From NCBI RefSeq assembly GCF_051020765.1, contig NC_134946.1:6065239-6129238 (forward strand): a stretch of 64,000 nt of DNA, given 5' to 3'. Below the pieces are notes generated by a model. That model made no database searches. It was not told the origin of the DNA and worked only from the letters and a program-made list of their open reading frames with translations. The position numbers were made by a program, and so were the translations under genes. Below, piece after piece: positions 44,137-54,052 of this stretch (position 1 is its first letter; each line of letters starts with the position of its first letter). The DNA is from Lasioglossum baleicum (Eukaryota; Arthropoda; Insecta; Hymenoptera; Halictidae).

Positions 44137-45888
44137 AGTCTCTCTCGAAACATGTATTTGTGTATTATACATATTATACCTTAAATTTTTACCCCACCTG
44201 TTACAGAATACTATGTGGAAGACTATTTTATACACAAGATGAATTAATTGTTACATATATTATGATAATCGTTATATTTTCTTATTAATTACTGATTAAT
44301 CAATTGTTGTAGGATATTTGCTCTAGTAAATATTTCGTCATTTTCACGGGACAAATTCCACGGGACACGAAACTCTGTAGGACGAGTGGACTACACTATT
44401 CCTCGTCTGTGATTCGATGGAGCACCATAAGAAAGACGTTAGGGTACGAAAGTAATGGGAAACAGCGTGGTTCCCCAGAGTTCGGTCCGAGGCATCAGCA
44501 AGAACGATTAGGGAGGAAATGACTGTGAAACCGAGCACGTTGGCGGAAAGGAACCGCGTGATTTCTTTGTGAGAGCAATTTGTCTACTTCTCGTTCTCTT
44601 TCCGACTACTCATGGCGAGGCAAGGCCAGCAAGATTGATTTCTCAAAGACTTAATTCACATGACTCGAAGAAATTCTAGGAGGTATCCCTAGCCTTCTGC
44701 TCGCGCTTTATGAATTCCCACTGATTTTTATGAGAATCGAACTTTTAATCTGCATTATTACAATCGAAGTCTGATTGCGTTATCTATGGAAAAGCAATTA
44801 CCGATGCAATTACTCCGTAATTGATGGTTAAATGGAATCGCGCGAATTCAGTCTCTTATTCAAGGAGTTACCATATACCTGCAAACGACGAGAGTCGAAT
44901 TATATTTTATAATCTTTCTTTTGCATAAAAATATATATTAAAATCTTTCTTTTACATAAGATTATATTTGAAAATCTTTTTTCGCATAAAAATATATTTC
45001 AATAGAAATTGCTTAGTTACTATTATATAGTATTACATAGTTGCATACTTACTGTCTTAGATTCTGTTTTATTTAGCTTACAACATAGGACTTCAAATGG
45101 GATATGTAATTTCGAAAATAAAATATGTTTATTTTGGCAATCTGAACCACAAAATAAAATGTTTCATCTGACATAAAATAAAAAATACTTTAATCTTACT
45201 TAAAGTGTTGGATCATGCTATGTATAAATAATGCTGATCCTATAAATGCTATCCTAATTCTAAATCCTATAAATTTCTATCGTTGAGTTATTAAAAGACA
45301 TTAAAAATCAAATTTTAGGTAATGCTGGTGGAAGGTACTGGGGGTGGGTAGGACATAATGGATAATGGGAGGAAGAGCATTAATCGAGCTACAATAACTA
45401 TAAACGGTTATTGTAAATATCATTTATTGGACTTTTAGGCGTCATGGGGTACAACGATTACATCACGTTGCTTATTTGTAACACCTAAGCAATTCAACGA
45501 AAAAGTAAGAATAAAGAAAACCGACAGAAACTAACGATACATCTGATCGATCGTATACGCTAAAGTAAATCTCGAAAGGATCACCAGTTAATTTTCTCGC
45601 GTCTATTATTGAACGGCGATTACAATTTCGTTGCGAATTAGGCGAACCATTTTCAACGAACCTATACACATCTTAGTCGGCAGTGTCGGCACGTTTCATT
45701 TATTTGCTTTATCTTATCTTTTTTTTTTTTGTTTTTGTTCAGCTTACAAAAAAATTAGGAACCACTGCGTTTCGTAAACCCATTCACGCAACGATATCAC
45801 TCGAAGGAACTGGAACGATCGAAACGAGACTCTATACGATTACTCAATGAATCACGGAGGACAACGATCTTATTCTTTTTACATCGTT

Positions 45889-45925
<37 letters not shown>

Positions 45926-46520
45926 GCTCTGTTTCATTCACTCGCTCTTTCTCTCAATATTTCTTCTTATTACAAGTACAACGACTGTAACGTCAATTTT
46001 CTCATCTTCTTATTTCTGTTAGGATGTACGCAAGGAAAGGGATACAGAGCAGATTTTTATTGTAACGATCCTCGTTGAAACGTTCGAAATGAAATCCTTC
46101 GGCTCTTGTTTCGTCCGTTTTGGCAGTGAAACTAACGATGATCAATACACGACATCCAGAGGGGGAAGGCAAAAGAGAACTTATGGCTAAATAAAACTTT
46201 ATAAAAATATATCAACGAATAATAAATATATCTCTAACAGCGTCACTGTATAATTCGTCATACATAGCCGTCGGTGTATTCGATAGCCTATGCATTTACA
46301 ATCACTATATACACGCTATTTAGTTTACTACTTACCTAAAATAATATACAACAATGTATTTTTTTAATCTTCCTATTTCTTTTCGGAGTACTTAGTATTT
46401 CATTTTCATACGTACCACGTTTCGTTTGTTCTATGCGGTGTCCTCGGCCGTATACATTCGTTCTTTCTCGATTATATCTCACGTATGATACGGGGAGCTC
46501 CAAAATTGATATTCATTATT
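44137..46520. other. Gene-free stretch with a CT microsatellite
   Basis: AT-rich sequence with frames under 70 codons. A TTTTTTTTTTT run lies at about 45719-45730 and a CT microsatellite at 45892-45925. Repeated TCTTTCTTTTGCATAAAAAT / TCTTTTTTCGCATAAAAATA blocks occur at about 44915-45000. No exon is supported. Confidence 0.35.
45892..45925. repeat. CT dinucleotide microsatellite
   Basis: A near-perfect run of TC repeats occurs within CATCGTTTCTTCTCTCT and continues as CACTCTCGCTCTG. Confidence 0.9.
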
Positions 46521-46696
46521 AAACGGCGGAGCCTCGTGCAAAATCAAAATTGTGTGCATCGTTAGCAAGACACGGTAACTGCGTACAAATCTGTTTATTG
46601 ATAATTTTTAAAAATTTCTAAAATTTTCCTGACGTTCTCACTGTGTCGTGTTCCACCGATTGATTTTTGCCATGAATTCATAAAATTCGCACTCTC
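46521..46696 (+). mobile_element. Strongly diverged GACTGCGG-family MITE
   Basis: It starts AAACGGCGGAGCCTCGTGCA and continues AAATCAAAATTGTGTGCATC, parallel to GCAAAATAAAAATGTTTTGC in good copies. The right end GAATTCATAAAATTCGCACT is a worn terminus. From 46697 to 48500 nothing else is recognised. Confidence 0.5.
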
Positions 46697-48500
46697 TGTC
46701 CAATACATTTTTATCTCTATTTTTTTCAGTTATTTCAAGGTCAAGTGGTGTTTTTTAAATGGAACGCCATATTTTCGTTTTGATATTATGAAAGTACATA
46801 AAAAAGCAAGCTCGGCATAGGTAATCCAAGGTTGCAAAAATGAATTGCTAATCTGAGATTCGCCACGTGGAAGATGCGTGGCCAAACATGTCCATAAGTC
46901 ACTTTATAAAATTGTTAATGATTATAATTTATACTATAAATATTCTCGATATCTTTACAAATTGTTAAAATATTATTAAACAAAGTAGAACTGGATTACG
47001 TGGAGAGACAGTCTGGTAATCGTGACCATGGTGATTGAATTTGCCACTTACTATTCAAAGTTAAATAGATAGGTTACAAAAATCGTAGAGCCACGTTTGA
47101 GAGCTCATTTTAGAGGAGAAGCTTCAATCTTTAAATATATGGTGGATTCAGGGAGGAATAAAATTCTCCCATCCTCGTAGAAACGTTTGAATTTGCTCCA
47201 TCTTAGAAGAAACTAAGGAGGCATTCTGAAAGTGGGAACTTCTTGATTTAGAATGAGCCTGGGAGGATTGTGTACGATTTTGATTAACGAACATGTAATA
47301 ATTTAAATATCGGCAATCTCTAGCAAAGATTCAACTCTCCGGTGACTTATGAACGGGGGGTGCATGTGTCTAAACGAAGAAAAATTAATGATTGGCAACA
47401 CCAACTTCACAGACTCGAAGTAATTTGTTTATTGTGACTAGAATGCTAATTTTGCGCACTCCTGTCCAAGTGGATAAGTAAAATACAAACCAATGAAGTA
47501 TTTAACAATATATTATCTTCGATGTATTAAAACTATTAAGCAAAGAAATATATTTCTATTTCATGTATTAATTGTTACGTGTAACAAGTGCAGAAATTTA
47601 TTTTACTACAGATTCGGAGTTTCATCATAATCATTATACTTTTCTTACTTGTTCACAGATTGCAATGATATTCAGGACACCCAAGTTAACAATATAAAAA
47701 TTAGTAATTTTGTCATTAATATATAACTGACATGGTACTCAATGTGATAAAGAACAATACAGGTAAATTTTGAATACAGAAGAGTAATGAAACTTGTGAC
47801 AACTTTGGTTGCAGGAATTTTTTTTTAGGTAACGAAATAATTATAATAAACACGCCGCCAAATTTTGTATGTTTTAACATAACTTTAGTTATTAATATTT
47901 TCTTCTAATTGTTAATATACATATCATTTTTGTTGTTTTTTTTTAAATAATATAATCTTTGTTTTTTTTTTAAAGCATCTATAATATTTTAGATTTGGTA
48001 GGTGTATACAGTCCGTTGTAACTGACCGTATCTATATCGATACATATTCTGGCACACTCAAATTGAATACCATCAATTTTGGAACGCCCAGTAGACCGTC
48101 GCGTCGCGCCATAATCGCACTAAGAAACAAGTCATGTTCGAGTGAACAGTCTTCGATCAGTCTCACCGACTCACAGTGGATCGCAAAGTCGTTTTAGTCA
48201 TTCGAGAGCTTAATTTGTTCTACACACGAACAGTTTGAACGGAATTAATTTAAGAGCAAATATACAGAAAATAATTATACAAGAAAAAATGAAAATCAGT
48301 TTTTACATCGTAATTTATATTATATAGTAATGTTTTAATATCGTTTTCGAAAACTGACTGATTTCTTGTCAAATTTCTTTGGTTTCATAATGAAGCAGTG
48401 CCACTAAACACTCTGATTATATTCCTGTAATATATTTCCAACCATATATTTACAAAAATTAAGCAGAATTGCATTTTTTTACTTTACCATTCATAATAAT

Positions 48501-48640
48501 TAGACTGCGAGATGCAAGAGTTACATAAACATTTAATTCTTGTCTTAACTGTTTTAAGGAGTTGGAAATAATACAATAGTGTTTTTCAATTTTTGAAACG
48601 TCTTTACTGTTTTCATAAATGCATAAAATCCGTAGTCTAA
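48501..48640 (+). mobile_element. GACTGCGG-family MITE, internally shortened
   Basis: It starts TAGACTGCGAGATGCAAGAG and ends AATGCATAAAATCCGTAGTC, with about 140 bp between. Part of the left interior is deleted. Confidence 0.7.
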
Positions 48641-48660
48641 TAATAACAATAAGGTATTTC

Positions 48661-48714
48661 GCGTGCAATCGACGCAGAAAATTTTTACTTTGTACAAAGA
48701 GATTCCCAATCTAT
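48661..48714 (-). mobile_element. Right-end fragment of a GACTGCGG-family MITE
   Basis: GTGCAATCGACGCAGAAAATTT followed by TACAAAGAGATTCCCAATCTA matches the right 50 bases of minus-oriented copies (3385-3441). It lies directly after the copy at 48501. Confidence 0.5.
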
Positions 48715-49012
48715 TTATCACACTTTGTATATTCTTTTGATTTATAACATTTTATATCCTACCTTATTTTGAACCATGATTGCTAACATTATTAACAAAC
48801 GTTTAGACATCCGTAATGATATTTCTCCGAAATTCTATTAAATTAATTAATAATTCTATAGGAGTTCTATTGATCCTGAACGGCTAAATCTGAACTTGGA
48901 ACCACTGTGCGACGTCCCGACTGAAAAATTGGTCTCCTGTTCGGTGCACGCCGGCTCGACAACAATTTTTCCTTCCGCGACGCTTGTTTCACTTTCGGTG
49001 TATGTGTGTATA

Positions 49013-49652
49013 CAGTCAGTCACATAATTGATGGCACACGCTTTAAATCAGAATCACTTTTACTATAAATGGACTTCAGAGCTTCTGAGCATGAAAATTT
49101 TGGAAGAATAACGTTCAGCTAGAATTGCGGAAAAAATAGTAAACGTTGCTGTTTACATCTTTTTGGGCTTGTGACGAAAATTTAAAAAATGCGTCCTGTA
49201 GATTTATATAAGCGATATACTGTACCAATTGAAAATGGTGTAAATGGCCAAATAGTATTAATAGAACAGTAGTAATATAATAAAACGGCAAAAATAGGCT
49301 GTAAATCGTAAAAGAAATTTATTCTCAGCATTTTTAACCATTTACAATCCATAAACTAGTCAATCAATTCCGATGAGATCTTCAGCATGTTTGTGCACAA
49401 CTTATACGAGTCTACAAAAAACATTTTTAAGATATTCGTTACAAGCCGAACTAGAAAAGTTGTAAAATGCTACTTCACTATTTTTTCGCAATTCTGACTG
49501 ACGGAAATTTTCTCTAAAATTTTCGTGACATGTCATCTGGAAAACTGATCCACCTGACTCGGCGGAAAAACTAGTTCGACATTCGTTTTGGTCCATTTAT
49601 AAAACCGTTACACGATATTTAAAGAGCGTGCCATTAATTACGAGACAAGCTG
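49013..49652. mobile_element. Tc1-like non-autonomous element with ~35-bp terminal repeats, 640 bp
   Basis: The left end CAGTCAGTCACATAATTGAT and the right end TAATTACGAGACAAGCTG are inverse copies that continue through GGCACACGCTTTAAAT / ATTTAAAGAGCGTGCC. TA flanks both sides. The interior is also partly palindromic: AAAAAATGCGTCCTGTAGAT near 49190 and its inverse near 49425. There is no transposase frame. It is a relative of 36080-36737. Confidence 0.85.
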
Positions 49653-49654
49653 TA

Positions 49655-50662
49655 TAGTGTGTGTATGTTTTTCCCCTCGTCGTCTGCTTACAAATAAACT
49701 ATACAAATATTTACACGCGCCCTCCCCGCGCGTGACGGCGAAGAACCTCGTAATTCCCGGCGCGATCGGGTCGAGAGCTTCCGGAAATGGCTGGTGTCGA
49801 AGGGCCGCGAACTTAGTTTACAAACTTTCCCTACGCACCGATGCATCTTCCTTGAATAATGGCCTCGACGTTTCCCCGTTTAAGGCCCGCGAAAGATGTC
49901 GGCTATTCAATGCACTCGAACAATAAACGCGTTCCCGTTTCGTTTCGATTTTTTATCTGCCCCCTCGTATTTTCTTGTTTTCTTCGGTCTCCATTACAGG
50001 AACAAATGCTTCGACAAAAGGTAACCAAAAAAAAAGACCCGTTGGAACAGAAAGCTAAAGAAAAGGAGAAACAGAACGGTACTGTGCTGCCGCCGATTCG
50101 ATCATCTATACATGTCTCATCTATCGTCTAAAAAATCCTAACAGTATCGAAAACCTCTCGCGACGTGATCCACAATTAAGGAACGATGTGGCTGGATGAT
50201 CGTCGATGCCTACGATCATCGAAAGACGACCGCGTCGATGAAAGGCTCTCCGTTTAAACGCGTCTGTCGTTTGCGTTTTTCGTCTGTAACTCGACAACAC
50301 AAAATCCGGAAAGAAATGCACGCGATCAAGCTTCCGTTGTAATTTTCGTCGATTGCGACGTTTCGCCTTACGAGAATAGTATTTTCGATTTTTCTTTTTC
50401 AACTTGCTCTTACCTCGTTCACTCTAACACACTCATTCTCACTTTTCGTTCTCTCGCTGCCTCTTTCGTTCCCCTGCTCTAGCTCGACTTTTATATATTA
50501 TTTACAATTATCGAAGTCGCGAGAATACTGACGCGGAAACTCGCCCTCCCCCCTCGTCGCTTAGAAGGTAGTTGGGTTCGTTCGATTTCCTTATTCGTTT
50601 CTAAGAAATATTTCTCTCGTCGTTTTCAGATCGGAGACGCTGAAGGCTCGGTCCTCCTCCGC
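49655..50662 (-). other. Downstream flank, probable 3' untranslated region of the Ig-domain gene
   Basis: This is the DNA immediately after the stop codon of the minus-strand gene, read toward lower coordinates. It is GC-richer than the repeats around it and contains no transposon end. Its far edge is where a transposon begins (49652). I find no clear AATAAA on the minus strand here, so the transcript end cannot be placed. A possible plus-strand exon (50000-50131) lies inside it. Confidence 0.35.
50000..50131 (+). CDS. Possible terminal exon of an unknown plus-strand gene
   Basis: A pyrimidine-rich acceptor (TTCTTCGGTCTCCATTACAG) precedes an open frame beginning GAACAAATGCTT. The 43-residue translation is very charged (QKVTKKKDPLEQKAKEKEKQ) and ends IRSSIHVSSIV with a stop. 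The acceptor is good, but no upstream exon is known and the frame is short; the Lys/Glu-rich part comes partly from A-rich sequence. It overlaps the presumed 3' region of the opposite-strand gene, so it may be chance. Confidence 0.2.
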   Translation, partial: EQMLRQKVTKKKDPLEQKAKEKEKQNGTVLPPIRSSIHVSSIV

Positions 50663-50896
50663 TCAGCGACGGTGCTCTTGCAGAATGGCCAGCGCCAGAC
50701 AAAGCGACAGGCAAGCAAGACTCGCTGACCGGAAGTGAGCGCGACTGTACTCGGAGGCCCGTGTCACGTTCAACAAAACGGAAGCGTCCGCGATTCCTTC
50801 CGACGAGCGTACCAGCAGCAACCATTCGCCGGCGTGCGACCATTGGATCGCGTCGAAGCTGAGCACCGTCTGGTAACAGGACTCCGTGCCACCGTC
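50663..50896 (-). CDS. Last exon of an immunoglobulin-domain cell-surface protein
   Basis: On the minus strand a 3' splice site (TACCTTTCAG|GAC) at 50897/50896 opens a 77-residue frame in phase 0, ending at a stop at 50665-50663. The peptide has SFDAIQWSHAGEWLLLVRSS and ADASVLLNVTR, the F-G strand end of an Ig-like fold: the usual D-x-G-x-Y-x-C is replaced by H-x-G-x-W with no cysteine, so the canonical disulphide partner is missing. A cysteine in ESCYQT lies earlier. After NVTR (a possible N-glycosylation site) comes a hydrophobic stretch (SASLACLSLCLALAIL) and a short basic end (EHRR). This suits either a membrane anchor with almost no cytoplasmic tail or a GPI-attachment signal. The exon joins 59718-59896 in frame. 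The protein family member is not identified; a neuronal or epithelial adhesion role is likely only by analogy with insect Ig-superfamily proteins. Confidence 0.8.
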   Translation of the reverse strand, partial: DGGTESCYQTVLSFDAIQWSHAGEWLLLVRSSEGIADASVLLNVTRASEYSRAHFRSASLACLSLCLALAILQEHRR

Positions 50897-51119
50897 CTGA
50901 AAGGTAGACAGAAACTTATCAGTGCCCATCGAATTTGTTAGCTTGTTGCATTTGAAATGTCCCAGTTTAGGATCTTTTCTTCGTCCTATATTTACAATGG
51001 CGAGCATATAAATAGGGAAATTGGCTCGTCAATGTACAGCCCTGCTCAAAAGTATGTGGACACTTATTGTCGAAATTTGTGTACTATTTGATTATTATTA
51101 GACGATATTTATTGTTCAC

Positions 51120-51245
51120 AGAGCTGGGTAAAATAGTATTTGAAATAGTAAATAGTAAATAATCGAATTTATTTTAAAGTATGCGTATAAATTTAAAAAT
51201 AAAATATTTTATGCAGTATTGATGCAGTAATATTTGATAACAGTA
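51120..51245. mobile_element. Possible single end of a CAGAGTTG-family hAT MITE
   Basis: CAGAGCTGGGTAAAATAGTA at 51120 resembles the family left end. AT-rich repeated AAATAGTAAATAGTAAATAA follows, like other members with swollen interiors. No matching right end with an ATTGTTCA duplication is visible, so this is tentative. Confidence 0.35.
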
Positions 51246-51414
51246 TTTTATTCGAAGAATGTTAAGAATATTTTTATTTTGTCTTTACTTTTTCAATTTC
51301 AATTTTAAATATTATTGCTGAAAGTAATGGTTCGGATTCAATACATTTATGAATACAAAGTGTGTAAATAAATGCAGTGAATATATATGTAATTATGCGG
51401 GAAATAATCATTTT

Positions 51415-51445
51415 TGTTATAAATGCATAAAATTCGCGGTCTACT
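51415..51445 (+). mobile_element. Right-end fragment of a GACTGCGG-family MITE
   Basis: GTTATAAATGCATAAAATTC then GCGGTCTA matches the right terminus with two changes. The left end is not found upstream. Confidence 0.45.
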
Positions 51446-51743
51446 AATAAATTATTGTCGAGATAAATTCTCCAATACTGTATAAAGCAGATCACATGAA
51501 ATTTGATTAAATCCCTTGAAGATTCTTTGTGTTCCAGCAGGAGAAGTGAACAAGTGTCCACATATTTTTGATCGGGGGTGTATACCACATTCTTCTGAAG
51601 TTGTAGTTACTAGGGTAAGCTTTTCAAGTCGTACCAGTTGAATTTTGAACGAACTACGGCGACAACAGCACATACAACGGCTACCAAATATACATCTGAG
51701 TTAACCAAGTTGCTTTACGTATTATAATAACACCGAAAACACT

Positions 51744-51967
51744 TGTAGCGCTAGTATTTTTCACCCCAATATTCTGCATCATATAAAAAACAAATGAATG
51801 TAGCTTTAGATACCGGTAATGATAGTGATGTAAAACGATTAGTAGAACAGTAAAGTCGCGATCTAGCTCCCTGAGGATCTCCTTCCACGGTCCGCGTAGC
51901 TTTCAGGCTGCGTGTTTTACAATAAAGTCAGTGTTCAAACCACAAGTGTTTGCAAGTCAATTCAATT
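51744..51967 (+). mobile_element. Possible solo or truncated LTR (BEL/Pao-like)
   Basis: TTTTACAATAAAGTCAGTGT carries an AATAAA signal about 50 bp before a CA-ending boundary (CAATTAGTCCCACA). What follows, TCAGTGGTCCTTCGAATCTT, recalls the leader just after the LTR in insect BEL/Pao elements. The left edge (TGTAGCGC at 51744) is a guess. No gag or pol frame follows. The class rests on memory of such leaders and is inference. Confidence 0.3.
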
Positions 51968-52496
51968 AGTCCCACATCAGTGGTCCTTCGAATCTTACTC
52001 GGCACCAAGTGCAATGATCAGAAACGACCAATAAACGAGGCCTTAACAGCAATTACAGACTAGAAAGTTTTAAACAAATTTTAGAAAGTAACCATTGGTT
52101 TTATCCTTCCAATAAGGATTCGCGGTTGGTTTTATAGGTGAATGTTCCAACCGAATGCAAGAGTACTTCGAGAATGCTACATCGAAGTTCTTCGGACTCA
52201 TTCAAGCATAGTTGGAGTTGAAATTTAATGCTTCAGAAGCACAATCTCGATGCTGCTCGAATTCCCGGCGGGTTGTTTTTATCGTATAATGCTCATTAAA
52301 CCGCTACTCGATAACGTCGATTCGACCGCCTTTCTTATCAACCCCGATTCTGCTTTCGTTCTTACGTTTTAACTTCCGCGCGTGAAAGTTCTGCGGGCAA
52401 ACTGAAAACTTCCTGCGTCACCCTATGTCCTCGCTTCAATTGTCCGTATCACAACTGATTCCCATCGTTTTTTCCTACCGGACTTTTACTGCTTAC

Positions 52497-52520
52497 TTCT
52501 TCTTCTTCTTCTTCTTCTTC
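52497..52520. repeat. CTT trinucleotide microsatellite
   Basis: About eight consecutive CTT units lie in an otherwise unremarkable pyrimidine-rich stretch. Confidence 0.9.
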
Positions 52521-52806
52521 TCTCGCGAAAGTTTATCCTCTAACGTATTTTTGTGTTCAACCTTCAATGCCGCGATTAAAACTATCTGATGCTGCTGTCT
52601 TGCCTACTCTGGTATACAAACAATTAGGGAGGCACTTTTTTGGTACTTTTTTAGTCTCTGCGAGACGCGAATATTTTACAAAAATATATTGTAACTCTCA
52701 GAAAATTTTTTATTCGTTTTAATGGTTCTATAGTAGCGAATTCAACTTATAAAAATCACGTGATTGAACAAATGATTATCTGCATTAAACTTCAAGTTTA
52801 AGGGGC

Positions 52807-53948
52807 TCGTTTATCCAGGATTGCAAGGATGCGGAATGCGCGTTCTGATTTCTCGATGCAGTAAATCCTCTATAGACGCGACAGCCTCGGAGGGATTTGG
52901 TCGCATCTATCGTATAGGGTAGGTATTTTTTATCTCCATAGGCCGAGCCGAACGTAGAGAAGGTCGGCGCGTGTAAATTTGAGAGACCACGCGCGGGCCT
53001 TTGAACAGTGTCGGCGACGGCAATTGTCCGCGTCTCTTTCTTTTTTTTTTTTTGCTTATTTTTGCGTCGCTTTTGTGAACTCTTTCCGGAATTGTTTCGC
53101 GACGGGACCTACCGTTTTTATAAGGTGGGTTCCGAACCAGCTTGGGCACCACCACAGTTTACATAGCACATGGAGTATTTCCAGAGGTGCATCTCTTTCT
53201 TTTCTATACAGCACTGTACGCTATCCTACCTTGCGCCCGAAACGTCCGTCGTCAATTAAACCACTAAATACAGTTCATCAAATTATATCGTGTTTGGTAT
53301 CATTTTGCATTAGAAAAATGCCACAAATATCGATAAAAAAATAATGAAAAATAATGAAGATTAAATATTGGTGTTACATTGTGATGACGCACGGGCGTTT
53401 GAACGACTCCGCGTCGCGTTAGTAGTGGTTCACACCGATATACCGAGCCGAGATCAGATTACTAAGTTGGGGGTGATATTCATCTATCGTATAAAAATTG
53501 TGTTGCATCCATAGAGGATTTACTGTAATACGAAGATGGGGTGTTTCGGTAATTAAAAACGCTAGATGAAAGATCGATCTAGGCCGCGATCGCCTTGAAA
53601 AGTCCTATTTTTTTGTTTACGAGGCGTAATTTGCATTATTCGGAAGCATACAGCTGTGCATGTAGCTATTTTCATAAAGCTGCGACAGCTTCATGCTTCG
53701 CAAACCTAAAAATACGACTTTTGAAGGCGATCGCGGCATAGATCGATCTTTTGTCTAGCCTTTTTAACTACTGAAACACCCCATCTTCGCATTACAGTAA
53801 ATCCTTTATAGACGCAACAATTTTTTAGGGAGATCGCGGCCTAGATTAATGTTTTATCTAGCGCTTTTGACTACTGATAAACCCAATCTTTATATTATCG
53901 AGAAATGGGAAGGCGCATCCCGCACCTTTGCAATCCTGGAAACGAGTC
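52807..53948. mobile_element. Large foldback element with ~50-bp ends and nested inserts, 1.14 kb
   Basis: The left end GCTCGTTTATCCAGGATTGC and the right end GCAATCCTGGAAACGAGTC are inverse copies; the match continues through AATGCGCGTTCTGATTTCTCGAT / ATCGAGAAATGGGAAGGCGCATC-type sequence. An inner palindrome (53510-53815) has arms from ATAGAGGATTTACTG to CGCGATCGCCTT. Within the left half, 53215-53460 is homologous to 38005-38170 (CCACTAAATACAGTT, ATCGTGTTTGGTA, AAATATTGGTGTTACATTGTG), so another element sits inside. No transposase is present. Confidence 0.8.
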
Positions 53949-54052
53949 TACGGCCATAACAATGTTACGAGCCAGGGCCGCGAGCAGTACGAGTGGTCGG
54001 CGAAGGGTTGTTACCCTAGGAATATGGTTGCAATTTGTTAGTTAAGGTACGC

